Both the position numbers and the translations under genes were made by a program. This document shows positions 33,843 through 46,325 of a stretch of 64,000 nucleotides of DNA, piece after piece. The stretch comes from Maylandia zebra (lineage: Eukaryota; Chordata; Actinopteri; Cichliformes; Cichlidae): NCBI RefSeq assembly GCF_041146795.1, contig NC_135172.1:37472623-37536622 (forward strand). Reading direction: 5' to 3'. The stretch's first letter is position 1, and each line of letters begins with the position of its first letter. The notes beneath the pieces were generated by a model. The model did no database searches and had not been told where the DNA came from. It saw nothing but the letters and a program-made list of their open reading frames with translations.

Positions 33843-35924
33843 AATGCCTGCATTAAATATTTGGTCAGTCCAGAAGCACAAGTATTTCATAGCATAGGTG
33901 AAACATTTGAAGCCGTAATGGGCAGATTATCAGCTTTTTCAAAAAAAAAAAAAAAAATCAATGGCAATTCATCCAACTGTCGTTCACCACTAGAGGTCAA
34001 ATAGTCAATCACACCATGAAAAATGAACCATGTTGCTTTCATGGTAAGAAGAATGCAAGAATCCCATCTTCAAGTACTTATGATGTAGAAATAGAAAACA
34101 AAGTAAGAGTAAGACAATGCTGTATATTTATCTTACTTAATATACTTTTATATGCGCGCATGTGTGAGTGTGGGTGTAGCGTCGTGCTGACCTTTAACTA
34201 CTGATTACACTCATGGGCTTGCATGAGCTGTCTTTGGTCATGGGGGGGAGACTGCTTTCATCAATCACAGTCTGAGTGTGTGTGCATGCCTGTGTATACA
34301 CACTTCACATGCATTCTTTTATATTACACTTAATGATGAAAATAATTTCAAATGTATGTTACATTGACTCATTATGCACAAGAGTTTGAGCATGTAACTA
34401 CGGAGAGGTCCTCTGAATGTGTATCTCTAGTACATTGTGCAATGTGAAGACACATCCAGAGATGCTGCTGACTGCATGTAAACTAAAGCACAGCTGCATT
34501 AAATTCTATCCAAGCACATCTGTCTGGGAGATTTCAGAGATTGTCTTTTCAAACTGCACAAAGCACAAAGGAATAGCTCTCATTGGATTTCTCTGATTTG
34601 TATGTGTGCAGTGATTTCTATACTATTCTGTACTCTACATTCCAGTTTAAATATAGTTGCATTATATAATATTAAAAATTACAAGTCCCTGTGACAGCTA
34701 GAGCATAAATAAAAGAGAGAAATCTAAAACAGATATGTTATTGCCCAGTAGGAGCTCAGAAGAGCAGCATACATGATAAGCTGAGAATGTCTGCTAACAT
34801 ATAGCATGCACAGCTGCAGCAGTGGGTATTTTCCCATCTTACAACTCAAACGAATCCAATATATTTGCATGGATTTGAGAGGGGTGTTAATCAGTGCAAG
34901 TGCAAGTTACTTTACAAGGGTATGCAACTTTTGGCTTTCACACCTCATTTTACAACATGTGCTCTGTGTTGGCATATAAATACAAGCCCACAGTAATTTC
35001 AGGACGGTCCAACTCTCTCCCACTCACATTTCTGCAGAGCATTTATAAAAATGTTATTATTATTATTATTATTATGCTGCCCACAGCTACTACCATGATA
35101 TGAGATCAAGCAGGCAGGGAAGCAAATCATCACTTCCATCAGAACCAGTGATAAGCCTGAAAGGGTGGGGCTTCTCAGGGTTCAAGATTTGCTCCCTATA
35201 CTGTTGCTGGGAGACCTATCTTATAAAAAGCTGTGTATAAGAACACATAAGAGCTGAGATGAAGGTGTTCTAGGGTGTGCAAAGCTAAAACTCGAGTTGT
35301 ATTTACCCAGAGGTGCAATTAAAAGGTTTTGTAGGGTAATTTCTTAATATAATCCGGAAGCTAAAACATGCTTCTCTGGGCTCTAAATATGCAAATATGC
35401 ATACTTATGTATGTATATATAATGTATATATAATATGTATCTACAGCTCTTTATTCTGCAGCTGCAGGTAAATCAAGCATATGGTCATTTTTTTTCCAAA
35501 AAAAGAAAAAACCCTCAAGTAAAAGTATAAAAAGAGGCATAATTACCACTAACACCTCATTTTAATGGAGGTAATGAAAATCTCAGTTGAATGAATTGTA
35601 AACCATATTTTAGAAACAAAGAAACAAACCTGCTAATGCAGTTTTGGTCTCCCCTCCACTTCGGGTAATTTCCCTGCCTAATCTATCTGCTGTTAAATGA
35701 GATGAGGGTAGTGGGTGAAGGCAATGGCTTAGCTTTTTATCTATAGTACACCAATAACACCAGTGAGGGTCCAAATTCCCATGAATGCCCTGTTTTAATG
35801 AACTGTGCCACAATGTGCGAGTGTGAAAATGCTGTGAATATGTGAGCAGTCTGCTAATTGATATCCCCAGCAGATCTAAGTCATAAAGCTCTATTGTTAT
35901 TGTCATTGTCATTGTCTGCAGGTT
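33843..35924. other. Non-coding interval with small simple repeats
   Basis: A poly(A) run occupies 33941-33957, an ATT repeat lies near 35053-35075, and TATATA-rich sequence is at 35400-35440. No gene seen. Confidence 0.55.
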
Positions 35925-36161
35925 AAGGACACATGCATGCCAAGAAGGAAAACCTAATCCAAGGCAGAAAGGCAACACAGAACTCATGAACTCAATGAAT
36001 ACAGACAGTAACTGAAACTAAGACTAAAAAAAAGTAATGAAATAAGTAAAAAATGTAAACAATAAGGAAAGTAAGAATCAAATAGAAAATATTTGAGGAC
36101 AAACAGAATTTTAAAGTCCAAAAACTTCAAAAATCTGGATCTAAGACCCAGGACCATGACA
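35925..36161 (-). mobile_element. Probable LTR relic, minus strand
   Basis: The segment ends CCCAGGACCATGACA, which is the reverse complement of the start of the solo LTR at 50156 (TGTCATGGTCCTGGG). In minus orientation it continues AC- and AT-rich like fish Gypsy-type LTRs, but it diverges beyond the first 15 or so bases. The other end and a target duplication are not clear, so the left boundary is approximate. Confidence 0.4.
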
Positions 36162-39100
36162 GTTCTATTTTTCCAGTTACCAAAAATCTTACTGTTGTGA
36201 TCACTTTTACCTCAAGCTTTACAGACTTTTTGCTTAAGAAAAGAGCTGTTTGCACCTCCATTAAGATTAGCCACAGAAATGATCCAAGCACCATCTAACC
36301 TATGGCATTTCATTAGCATCTGAATACTTCTAACACCTATTTATATTTCTACCATTTTCTTTGTTCTATTTTTATGTTAAACAGACACTTCAGCCTCTTA
36401 AAAGTCCTCTTTACTGATAACAGTTTTCCACATTATGACCTCTTTTGAGGGAGAAGTTGCTTTGTTAATAATTCTGATCATTAAACAGATTAATTCTTAA
36501 CTTTAGGAAAAAATTATTAGAAAACTTTTCTTCAAATTTTGTCACTGGTAGACACTTGTTGTTCTAGACAGCTTTATCGATATAAGATTCAAATCTTTTG
36601 TTCTATTTTAAACACATTTTAGAGAAACAAATAATTTACAGGGTCTAGGAAGGTGTGCTGTAGGTGCTAGTTACCTGGTTTATAATGAAAAGTGACAAAA
36701 GAACAGTGGTTCAAGTGGACTGGGCAAGAACTAGTGAGGGAGTGGAGTCCATGTGGCTAATCATTACTCCCCTAGTACCACCTTATTGCCTTTTCACTCT
36801 ATATAAAAATATGCATTGATTAGTGCTTTTAAACATCAAGAAGTGATACAGCCAGGAGTTTCTGAAACTCACACAAACACCAGCAACATTTTTATTTTAA
36901 ATGTATGTGAATGACAGAAGCATGTTTATTGTCTTTTTACTCTCCTCACTTACTGTTTATGGGATCCTGAAGCAAAAAACAGCAACGATGCAAAACTCTC
37001 CCAATGAGAAGCTATCCATCTGGTTTCACACTGCTGAGTGAAGAGTGGGAACAACACCGCAATGGAGGTGTTAATGTTCCATGCCACTCTCGGAGTTTCT
37101 CCATGGGAAGAAGGGATGAGAGGCACAGCCTGAAAGTACTTTATGTACAACAACAGAGTCTTTAGTGTGACCAGCTGAAACTGATTCAATTCTAGATAGA
37201 CTATCAGAGGATTACACTCCATAGTCTGTAAGCCTTCGATAGCAGTAAAAGATACCAAATCACACTAAAATACTGCTTTTTATAAAATAAAATATGATAA
37301 GACTATGGACGTCCTTTTGCACTATTTCCTTTCAACAAAACACTCAATAGATCATTAGGCAACATGTGCTCTATTGTATTCTTTTTTCCATTTGTTCAAT
37401 TGTATTTTGGCCTCACCTTCTTGGCCTTTCTGTGGCAGTACGTAAAAAAAAGAAAAACATACATAAAATTAAGAAACAAACAAAAAACTAGCAGGATATG
37501 ATTGCAGACAAGCTCCTCGGGGTAGGCTGAAAGATAGACGCAATCTGAGTAAAGCTGATGTAAACAGGGCATGGTGAAGGATGGTGGAAACAACAATATA
37601 TCACAAAGTTTCTGCATGAAAAAAACCTAGTTAACTATGGAATCCTATGCAAAAGTATCTGTGAGATTAACAGTTTTAATCTTGTCAGAATCGAGACATC
37701 ATCACCCCGTTGGGTGGACAGTTGAACCACCAGTTTGGTTATTGATAATGAATAACGATTAATGAATGGAGTGCTAGAAAATGTTGTATTGTTTTTCCTC
37801 TGTTGAATCCTACTGATTCTGGTGGTCATCTTGCGCTCTCCTCCAGCATAACTGTGAGAATACAATTAGCAACCTGGGAGACATTTCCTTCACCTCTGGA
37901 AAATATCTGTGCCCAAGACAACTTTTCCACATGCTCTCCTTTCCGTTAATTTGACAGCATCTAAACATGTTGCCCTTATGTGTGAATGAGAACCCCGGTC
38001 ACTTTCCTTGCAAGTCACCATGGCAATCTTATGAGGTTGAACTTAGTATCCTGATTCATTTTCAACACCATCCAAGTCTGATATGCACGTGGCCATGCAC
38101 AAGAATACACCTACACCTGTCTCCCTTATCAGATCAACTCAGTTTCTAATCTCCACTAAGATAAAAACCTAATATATATATATATATTTTTTTTTAAATA
38201 TGAGACTGCAGCATGCTGAGATAGTTTACTCCCTTTTTTTCAAGTAAGAGACAGCTGCCTCGGTAGAATGTGCAGAAGGTACAGGACATCTACTCACTAC
38301 CTCGCAGTGATTTCTGTGGACAGTTACTTATGGGCACAACTGGACATTACATGAACTTTGTACTAGAAAGCTGGAATGTTAAAACCTGAGTAAAAACAGC
38401 TTATATTTTAGGGGGTTTTGGAGCACAACATACAGTGCAAGTACAAAAGGAGTTTCAACCCTGGTTTACAAAGCAAGGTCGGAACGCAAAATGAAAGTCA
38501 CAGAAAAAAACAGGGGGGAAAAGTCACATTGGGCGGGTCCCTAACGGTCTGTGATGCCTTTTAGTTATTTTCAGTGTGGGAAAAATGTGTGGGAAAAAAA
38601 TAAAAGTGAAAAGAAGAGACAAGAGCAGAATATTGAAAGTTGAAAGTTACCCTTTATGGCAGCTGATAGCTGATGCAGCTAACCCCTGTCACAAATATAT
38701 CAAGACTTTGGAACATGTGGTGAATGTCATGGATTTCTAACATAAAAGTGATCCATGTGTCAAAATGTATTTAAGTGATTTCATCTGTTCACAATTCCAC
38801 ATTACATTAAGAATAACGATTAAATGTTACACAAGGGTGCATAAGTGTGCCACTGTGCATCTCATTAATCTCATTTAAATTTTACTTTACTCATCTTTTG
38901 ATAGGCTTTACATGTCTTTTGTACATGACATGCTTACTTAGTGAACTTCATCTTTGACAGCATATACTTTGCATATAAGGTGTACGGCCAGAGAGAGTTT
39001 GAATGTAGTATCCACCCGGAAATTCTGATCTTATATGAGTATTTTTTCAATGTGAATTGTCTACAATACATAGGCAACTATTTACACATACAGTTACTCA

Positions 39101-40483
39101 AAAATAAAATCCAGAAAAAGAGAAACCAAAATCACGTACTTGCAATCATGGTAAAACTTGTCTGACGTTCAAAGGTTTGCCTTCAGTCATTTGCAGTATA
39201 TTAAAACTGGAAAGACAGTAGGATTAACTCACACACAGACAAAATAACCACTAATAACGCTACCACAGCACTGACTGCATGAGTATAAGCAATTCAAGGT
39301 CAGTAATTAAATTACTAAATTACTAGTTAAATATAACATTTGTCTGGGCATCTGCTGCATTGGAAAAACTGGTGAGTTTATTTAAATTGGTGAAAGAAAC
39401 TCTGTGACCTCTGCCATCAAATTGAGCTGGGAAACAGCAGGTCAAGGGTTTATATATCTTTTTCTAAAGCTTTGAACAGTATCAGCAGCACAGTGGTTTC
39501 AATCATGGGAGAAAAAAGGAATAAATATAGAATCAACAGCTCCTATGTTGGCTGACAAGCCAAATGGAAAATTCAAACTGTCGGTCAGAAAGGTGACCAA
39601 CAATGTAATGGTCTCTCTAACTGAATTCCCCTGTAGAGTTTAGACAACCTGCCAGATGTTACAAGCACTTTATAAGCCTGACCAATAGAGGCTCGGGGCT
39701 AGAGTGCAGTAGACAGTAGCCACTTTAAGTAACCAGTACATAACAGTCATACTGGAAGTTGTAAAACTGAATCTGGAAGATTGTTTGTTCTTATGAAACA
39801 AAACTAGGGTGGCTACTGAGATAGCTGCTGGGGCCTCAGCTGGACCACAATTGTGCCGGTAGTACTGTTCCCCAAACCAACTGCTCCACTTATCCCCTGC
39901 TGTTCAGAAGGCACATGTTTGACCTTTTCATGTACAGTCATCACTAGTGATAACCACTGGGTTGTTGCTTATGACCCAGCAGTTTTCAGCAGCAGTTTTC
40001 AATCTAAGAGCCCATAATCTCCAAGCCCAAAGGCAAGTTCTGCTGTTATGTCATGAGGAGACCTAAGGAAGAGCATTTGGCACACAGGGCTTGAACTGTA
40101 GAACACTGAAAATGGATATTAAAGTAGAAGGATTGTTGTTTTAAACCTCTATGTACATCTAGCATGAATGATGGAGGTACAAGCACAAGTGGATATAAAG
40201 AGACTTCTACTGAGCGTAACTTTATAAAAACATCCGTGGAGAAACAATACATCGTAGTCCACAGATGCATTCTGTTCAGTCTGATAGAACAATTTTGTAT
40301 AAACTTCCCAAATTCATATGGGCAAAACTTGGAACTGCTGCCAACAGCACTTATACTGAACATCTGGAGTGAAACCTTTTAAAAATTCGATTTCAAGCTC
40401 CTGATTTTTAATAAAGTTGCTAAATCTTCAGTTGATTGAAAAAAGAACATATTTTCTTAATTTTGAAATTATTTTATGTATTT
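36162..40483. other. Non-coding interval
   Basis: No supported exon. Small open frames (for example 36950-37258 minus and 40046-40363 minus) have no recognisable motif. An AT run lies near 38170-38200. Confidence 0.5.
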
Positions 40484-41938
40484 AAAAAACAAAGGGGTCC
40501 TGCAGTCTGGAAAATCACCTGACCCTGACGGGTATCCTTCTGATTTTTTAAAGAAGTTTTCTAACCAATTGAATCCACTGTTAAAATCGACTTTTGAAGA
40601 ATCTTTCCTCTCACAATCCTTACCTCCAACAATACGTCAAGCAGTGATCTCCCTAATTCTAAAAAAGGATAAGGATCATTTAGATTGTGGCTCATACCAT
40701 CCAATATCTTTGCTGAACACGGACACCAAAATCCTTGCTAAAGTGTTGGCCCGCCGTTTAGAGAAACATCTTCCCCCCATTATCTCACCTGATCAGACAG
40801 GCTTTATCAAAAACAGGTACTCGTTTTTTAATATTAGACGTTTATTAAATATAATCTATAGCCACGTCAAAGGTAATGTATTGGAAACTGTTATTTCGCT
40901 TGATGCTGAGAAAGCGTTTGATCGGGTGAGATGGGACTTTCTTTTCCGTACGCTTGAAAAATTTGGCCTCGGGAGTAATTTTGTATCCTGGATAAAAGTA
41001 TTGTACTGTGACCCTGTAGCGGCCAACAATAGTCTGTCCCCCTTTTTTCAGCTTCAGCGTGGCACACGACAGGCGTGCCCTTTGTCACCTCTCCTTTTTG
41101 CCATCGCAATTGAACCGCTAGCTATTGCTCTGAGACACTGTGTTGAGGTTGAGGGAATACGTCGAGCATAAAGTCTCTCTTTATGCCGACGACATGCTCT
41201 TGTTTATTTCCAACCCTTCAAATAGCCTCTCATCCTTTAGATGTACTTAAGGAATTCGGGACAATTTCCGGATATAAGGTGAATTTCGGGAAAAGCGAGG
41301 CAATGCCTTTAGGTACAATAACCGGGGAACTTTCGTCTATTCTAGCACCTTTCAAACTCAGCTATAACAAGTTTAAATACTTAGGCATTTGGATTACGCA
41401 GAACCATAGAGACTTGTATAAAACTAATTATCTTCCTTTATTGTCTAAGCTAAAGGAGGATTTTGGAAAGTGGGAGTCCTTGCCTCTTTCGCTGGGTGGT
41501 AGATTAAATATCATTAAGATGACTATATTTCCTAAATTTCTATATCTTTTTCAGTGTCTTCCAATTTTTTTAACTAAGTCATTTTTTAATAATCTAAATA
41601 GTCAATCTCCTCCTTCATTTGGAACAAAAAACCACCTAGGCTGAAACAGAGTGTATTACAAAGACCGCAGAGCGTAAGAGGCTCCCAAATTTTTTGTTTT
41701 ATTACTGGGCAGCTAATATAAGGGCATTATTGTACTGGATAAAAGACCATGATAATTTATCATCATCATGGGTAACACTGGAGCGGCTATCGGCTATCTG
41801 GCTGGGTTTTAGTTACACTGTTCTGGATGGGGGGGGGACTGTTTGTTAATATTGCCGTAATTGTTGTTGGAAGCAATTCTTTGTTCAATAAAAAGACCTT
41901 GATCAAAAAAAACAAAACAAAAAAAAACAAAGGGGTCC
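40484..41938 (+). mobile_element. 5'-truncated fish L1 LINE with 17-bp target duplication
   Basis: The element is 40501-41921, flanked by AAAAAACAAAGGGGTCC at 40484-40500 and 41922-41938 (the A-run part of the match merges with the tail). It ends in CAATAAAAAGACCTTGATC and an A-rich tail, as expected for target-primed L1 insertion. The body encodes part of an L1-type reverse transcriptase. The 5' half, including endonuclease and ORF1, is missing. Confidence 0.9.
40501..41640 (+). pseudogene. L1-clade reverse transcriptase fragment, frameshifted
   Basis: The first frame runs from KSPDPDGYPSDFLKKFS through YHPISLLNTDTKILAKVLA, DQTGFIKNRYSFFNIRRLL, ISLDAEKAFDRVRWDFLF and RGTRQACPLSPLLFAIAIEP to a stop at 41169-41171. 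The catalytic LYADD motif lies in a different frame (YADD at 41182-41193), and the following GYKVNFGKSEAMPL to SLGGRLNIIKM segment lies in a third frame that stops at 41644. At least two frameshifts therefore break the core. The order and motifs match fish L1-clade LINEs. Remaining L1 sequence beyond 41640 is degraded. Confidence 0.9.
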
Positions 41939-42679
41939 AAATACTTATACATACTTGTATATAAGGATTCCTCTTTCTGGACTGTACAGCTTCATTCTTG
42001 CCTTTCTTGTTTTATCAGTAACAGGTTTGCTGAAAACCACCAAGCAACACAAGAGGTGAGAACATAAGAGTATTTTTTTTATATACCCATCTGCCAGACA
42101 AACAGTACTGTGGAGACATACTTTGATTAAGAGACAGATATTTCTGGATACAGACAAGCATGCAGAGAAAGAATGGAGGGGCTTCAAAGGCTGTGTCTGT
42201 GATATGGTGCCTCTGTGAGCTGAGAACCACCACTCACATCCAGCATGCATTACAGAGGTGATTTTAGATTGTAATCACTGGGGATAAACTGAGGCACAAA
42301 TACACCCCATCACGACCAGCATAACAATGACCCCTACACATACATGCTCGTGAGGCAAGGGTGGGCATCAGCGTGTGAATGTGAATGTATGAAAGAAACC
42401 AAAAGGGTGTAAAGAAACTGAAAGTAGAAATAAAGAAAGAGCAAGTGAGCTACACATGGACATTCACAGTGGAAGGAGTCCAGAGAGCTCACAGGGTTTA
42501 TAAGGCAGCAGATGGGCAATTTCAATACCATTAAGGATGGAAGAAGCAATTACCGAGCCAACAATCTTCACATATAAATGCATGCTTGCGTGTGTGTTTG
42601 TGCTGTAACCCACATGTGTAAATATGTAAGTAAAAGCCGTGTTTTCACCCCTTTCTTTGCTTTTATCTTTAAGGATCTT
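41939..42679. other. Non-coding interval
   Basis: No gene recognised; short minus-strand frames only. Confidence 0.55.
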
Positions 42680-42849
42680 TTAGGATTTCTTTACAAATCC
42701 TACCATGTGGATTCATGGATTTTTTTTTCACATTCTGTCTCTCACAGTTGAAGTGTACCTCTGGTGCAAATTACTGACCTCTGTCATCATTTTAAGTGGG
42801 GGAACTTGCACAATCGGTGGCTGACTAAAAACTTTTTTGCCCCACTGTA
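42680..42849. mobile_element. Tc1/mariner-like terminal fragment
   Basis: Read on the minus strand, this begins CAGTGGGGCAAAAAAG directly after a TA dinucleotide (42848-42849) and continues through GTGCAAGTTCCCCCACTTAA and AGGTCAGTAATTTGCACC. This is a terminal sequence I recognise from abundant fish Tc1/mariner-type repeats. The opposite end and transposase are absent. Confidence 0.5.
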
Positions 42850-42879
42850 TACACACATATTGTCCCCGTTTCCCCTCCC

Positions 42880-42957
42880 TCTCCCCTCCAGTGAGGAGTT
42901 AAACAGTTTGATGGCGTGTGGGACAAAGGACTTTTTAAGTCTGCTGGTCCTTGACTT
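42880..42957 (-). pseudogene. LINE RT C-terminal scrap
   Basis: On the minus strand the segment reads RLKKSFVPHAIKLFNSSL, the form of the C-terminal end of CR1/L2/Rex1-type LINE proteins (compare RRSFFPQAIRSLN in the Rex1-like copies here). It is too short to place in a family. Confidence 0.45.
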
Positions 42958-42975
42958 TGGGAAAAGTCAAGGACC
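42946..42975. repeat. 13-bp inverted repeat at LINE scrap
   Basis: GGTCCTTGACTTT, four bases, then AAAGTCAAGGACC, an exact reverse complement. It overlaps the upstream end of the LINE fragment and may be a small inverted duplication. Confidence 0.8.
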
Positions 42976-43110
42976 ATGGTCCATAATGTCCATATTCCAT
43001 CTTAATTTGTTTTTATATAAGTGCGGGGAATGAGTCTTCAGTTGACTGTTTTTTAATAGGCAAAAAATAAGTAAATGGCGAGTAGAATTTTTTTCTTTTT
43101 TTTCTATTTT

Positions 43111-43193
43111 TGCTGATCCGAAAATTGATCCGATCCGTGACTTAAAACCGTGATCCAATCCAAACGGTGAGATTTTTGATCCGTTGCACCACT
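43111..43193. mobile_element. hAT-like terminal fragment
   Basis: Read on the minus strand it begins TAGTGGTGCAACGGATCAAA and repeats GGATC-type subterminal motifs (CGGATCGGATCAATTTTCGG). Such an end is common in fish hAT-like repeats. No partner terminus or target duplication is visible. Confidence 0.4.
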
Positions 43194-43653
43194 AGTCAGC
43201 AATGGTGAATTTCAAACTGAAATTATTATTTGGATACTGATCCTAAAAGCTTTTAAGACACTGACTTTAACTACAGTCCAAACTATGTGACCCAGACACA
43301 AAATCATCAGAAAGCAAAGTTTTTGTTTATTTACAAGAAAACTTCACAGAGAACCTTTAATATAAATCGAATTAAGTCGATATGAAAGACAGCTTTTGAG
43401 TTGAAATAATAAGACAAATAACAGAGGTGGGAGGTTTGTGACACCAAGACAGTAGCTGTCAATCATGAGCAGCCTCCATATAACTGCCATCTGTTGTTTG
43501 AAATAACAATGTGATGATTCACTGATTGGGAAAACTTAAAAACTGTCAACTAAATTAATCCAAACCATCTTTAAGCCTAATATTCATCCACTTGCTGGAT
43601 TCATAGCTTGTGTTGCTCTTAAATCACCAAAGACTCACATCTGGTTTTAACCT
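43194..43653. other. Non-coding interval
   Basis: Nothing recognised. Confidence 0.6.
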
Positions 43654-43687
<34 letters not shown>

Positions 43688-43796
43688 CACACAACTTACA
43701 TACCCTAAGGATTTGTTTTCTGACTGCACGGTCTGGCAAGGTTATAAAGCTGCTGTCACTCAGTCTCAGGCTGCTTATTCTGGGTGCACGAGATTA
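43654..43796 (+). repeat. (CA)n plus dispersed repeat, copy 2
   Basis: About 15 CA units lead into CATACCCTAAGG, a T-rich bit, CTGACTGCACGGTCTGGCAAGGTTA, GCTGTCACTCAG and CTGCTTATTCTGG. This parallels the copy at 19431-19556 block by block. Confidence 0.55.
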
Positions 43797-43835
43797 GGCC
43801 TGCACAATAAACCAAAAATTTATTGTCATTATGAT

Positions 43836-44025
43836 ATCAGTTTAGGAGTTTTGTCTTTTGGTGAACCAGTTTTTGTCTGAGTGTGTTGCTGGGTCTGAAG
43901 TACACTGGGATGTCGTGCTTGGAGAGAACCCTCCTGAGTTTCTCTGATACACCAGCTACATAGGGGATGACAATGTTGTTGCGTCTGTCTTTCTTATCCT
44001 CCCTACCTGGTGTTAAGCACACTTA
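43836..44025 (-). pseudogene. Penelope-like retroelement remnant
   Basis: The minus-strand frame (43837-44022) reads RRNNIVIPYVAGVSEKLRRV, LSKHDIPVYFRPSNTLRQKL and VHQKTK. I recognise this as the segment between reverse transcriptase and the GIY-YIG endonuclease in Penelope-like or similar fish retroelements. Both the RT core upstream and the GIY-YIG motif downstream are missing, so it is a fossil of about 190 bases. Confidence 0.55.
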
Positions 44026-45159
44026 TGGACACCCTTACCCTCAAAAATGGAGTTTGTAATGGAAAGGCTCTTATGAGAGAGCATGTTGTTCTTTTCTCAG
44101 TAAGGATTTCTGGTGTTAAAATCAATCAGAAATTCTTTGCTCTCTTTCTGCAATCGATTTAGAATATATAAGTTTCAACCTTCTGTCAGTTATTAGTGAT
44201 GGTGTGCTAGAATCCTGTTTCGCCTCATTTCTTTTAATTGATCAAGGCCTGTACTTGGAGATAAACGTCTTCCTATTTACTTGGACAACCACATGTTTGT
44301 ATCTGTAGCTGCTCTTGTGTGTCTGTGTGACAAAATTATCAAAAGAGTGTGTGAGAGGTCACTTTTACTTGCTGGAATCAGGATACATGCGTAAGGAACA
44401 AAAATTAGTGAACTCTCCTCACTTATGTGGAAGTGGCAGTCTCTGTGTGCATGTGATTGATTATGGGTGTGCATGTGCATGTTTTGTAAAATCTTCACTT
44501 CATTATGTGCATCTGTAATTGAATTAGTCATTCCATGCTCATATCCAGCATCGACAGGAGCAGACTATGGCCGCGGTTACATTCTGTCAGGATGGTGGCA
44601 GTTTTTTTTTATGTGTGTGGGGAATTTTTTCTCAGTTTTTTTCTCTTTCTCTTTTTTTCTCCATGATAGAGTTAAGGGGGGAATTTTCCACAGGGTCACA
44701 TTATATGGTGGTTAAAAAAAAGCCAGTCTTGGTCTCATTTAGTCTCACGAATTAGACTTTGAAGAGGCTCTGTCCACCCATAGCTGTATTTACATATAAT
44801 GCGAAAAGTATCAAAACAGTACACTCATGAATCATTTATAAGAGCACTTTCTTTGAAACAGCTGCTGAAGCATGGTAATTCCTGGCTGTTCTTAAATTAT
44901 ACTCCACTATGACTACTGCTTCTACTGGCTTTGACCGTCTTTTGCTTTCAGACCTGTCCTTATTCTTTGTGGCAAATATTCAACAAGATGCTGGTAACCC
45001 CTTTGGTGCCAGCTGTGGGCTCAAGGCTGGAGCCGAACAAAAACTCCCTGATAACGACTGTGTTGAGTCTGTCCCTTCCCATTCCATGCAAGGCCACCTG
45101 GGTTGGCTGGAAGACTGTTTACTTAGCCTAGCAGGGCGAAGGACACTGTCTCAGCTGAA
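44026..45159. other. Non-coding interval
   Basis: No gene supported. The stretch 44900-45159 is more GC-rich than its surroundings and may be the upstream part of the retroelement 3' end that follows. Confidence 0.5.
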
Positions 45160-45590
45160 CTATGGACGCGCAAACACATACATATACTGATACTGATAAG
45201 CACTCACTGACGCATCACCCTCCCTACCCTGGATCCAACGCCACCTCAAACGCTTACCTCCCCTCTGATGTGGACATCGGGTCAGCTGGAGGCGCAGTCG
45301 AAGATTGCAGCGGTCCCAGATCAGATGTACACACTGGAACACTTTCCCATGTTGCTTGTCTGTGTTTATTGTGCTATGGTGTGTTGATATCTGTTCATTC
45401 CTGTATTATCCTTTTGTGTTACACATTTCGATGTTTTTTTCCTCGTTACCTAGCCTGACCTCTCTCCCCAATGTGATGTTTGTGTATTGTATGTACGGTC
45501 GGCAAGGTCTGTCATCTCGGTTGTGGGCAAAAGACCTGCAACTGACAAATAAAGGCTATCTCATCTCCTCATCTCATCTCTCATAACTTT
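45160..45590 (+). mobile_element. Probable 3' end of a non-LTR retroelement, TCATC tail
   Basis: A GC-richer segment ends GACAAATAAAGGCTATC (AATAAA at 45548-45553) followed directly by an irregular CTCATCTCATCTC tail at 45560-45588. AATAAA next to a short tandem tail is the form of a LINE or SINE 3' end. No RT-coding sequence remains, so the family is unknown and the left boundary is a guess. Confidence 0.4.
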
Positions 45591-46039
45591 TCTCAGAGAT
45601 TTCTGTCCATTTTAACATGTTAGCATCATGCAGTTGCTACAGATTTCTTTGCTACACATATGTGATGCAAATTCCCATTCTACCACATCCTACCACAAAC
45701 TTTGAGATGACTGTGGCGTGTGAATTATCCTGCTACAAGCAACATTTAGAAGATAGTTACATTATAGTAATAAAGACACAGTGAGTTGGAACATTGCATT
45801 TACCAGTGTTCCACTGGTAGAGGCCAAAATGTACTAATAAAATATCTCCCAAACTGTTACAACACCACTACCAGATGCATGAACCATTGATACAAGACAG
45901 GACAGATGCCATGCTTTCATACTGTTTAAAACAATTCCTGATCACAGCAAAAATCAAGACTCATCAGGCCGTTTACAAATCTTCTGTTTGTCATATTTTG
46001 GGTAGCTTGTGCAAATTGCAGGCTAAACATCCTGTTGTT
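45591..46039. other. Non-coding interval
   Basis: Nothing recognised. Confidence 0.6.
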
Positions 46040-46325
46040 AACTGACAGTAGTGAACCCAAAGCAGTCTGGCTATTTTCCTCTGACCTCTGACATCAGCAA
46101 GAAATTTTCACACAACCCTAGAGATGGTTGTGTGGAAAAGTAACAATAGATCAGCAGTTTCTAGAATACTCAGACCACCCCGTCTATCACCAGCAACCAT
46201 ATAAGGTTCAAAGTAATGTAAAACACCTTCATTCTCCGTTCTGGGGTTTTGTTTGATCTTTATCAGGTTTTGACCATTTCTACATGTGCTAAATGTGCTC
46301 AATTGTTGCCATATGATTCAGTGAT
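46040..46325 (-). mobile_element. Tc1-derived dispersed repeat fragment
   Basis: The plus-strand order CAGTCTGGCTATTTTCCTCT, CACAACCCTAGAGATGGTTG, ATCAGCAGTTTCTAGAATAC and CTACATGTGCTAAATGTG matches a very common fish repeat whose complete copies carry Tc1-like transposase sequence on the opposite strand. This copy is diverged and lacks both ends. Confidence 0.45.
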
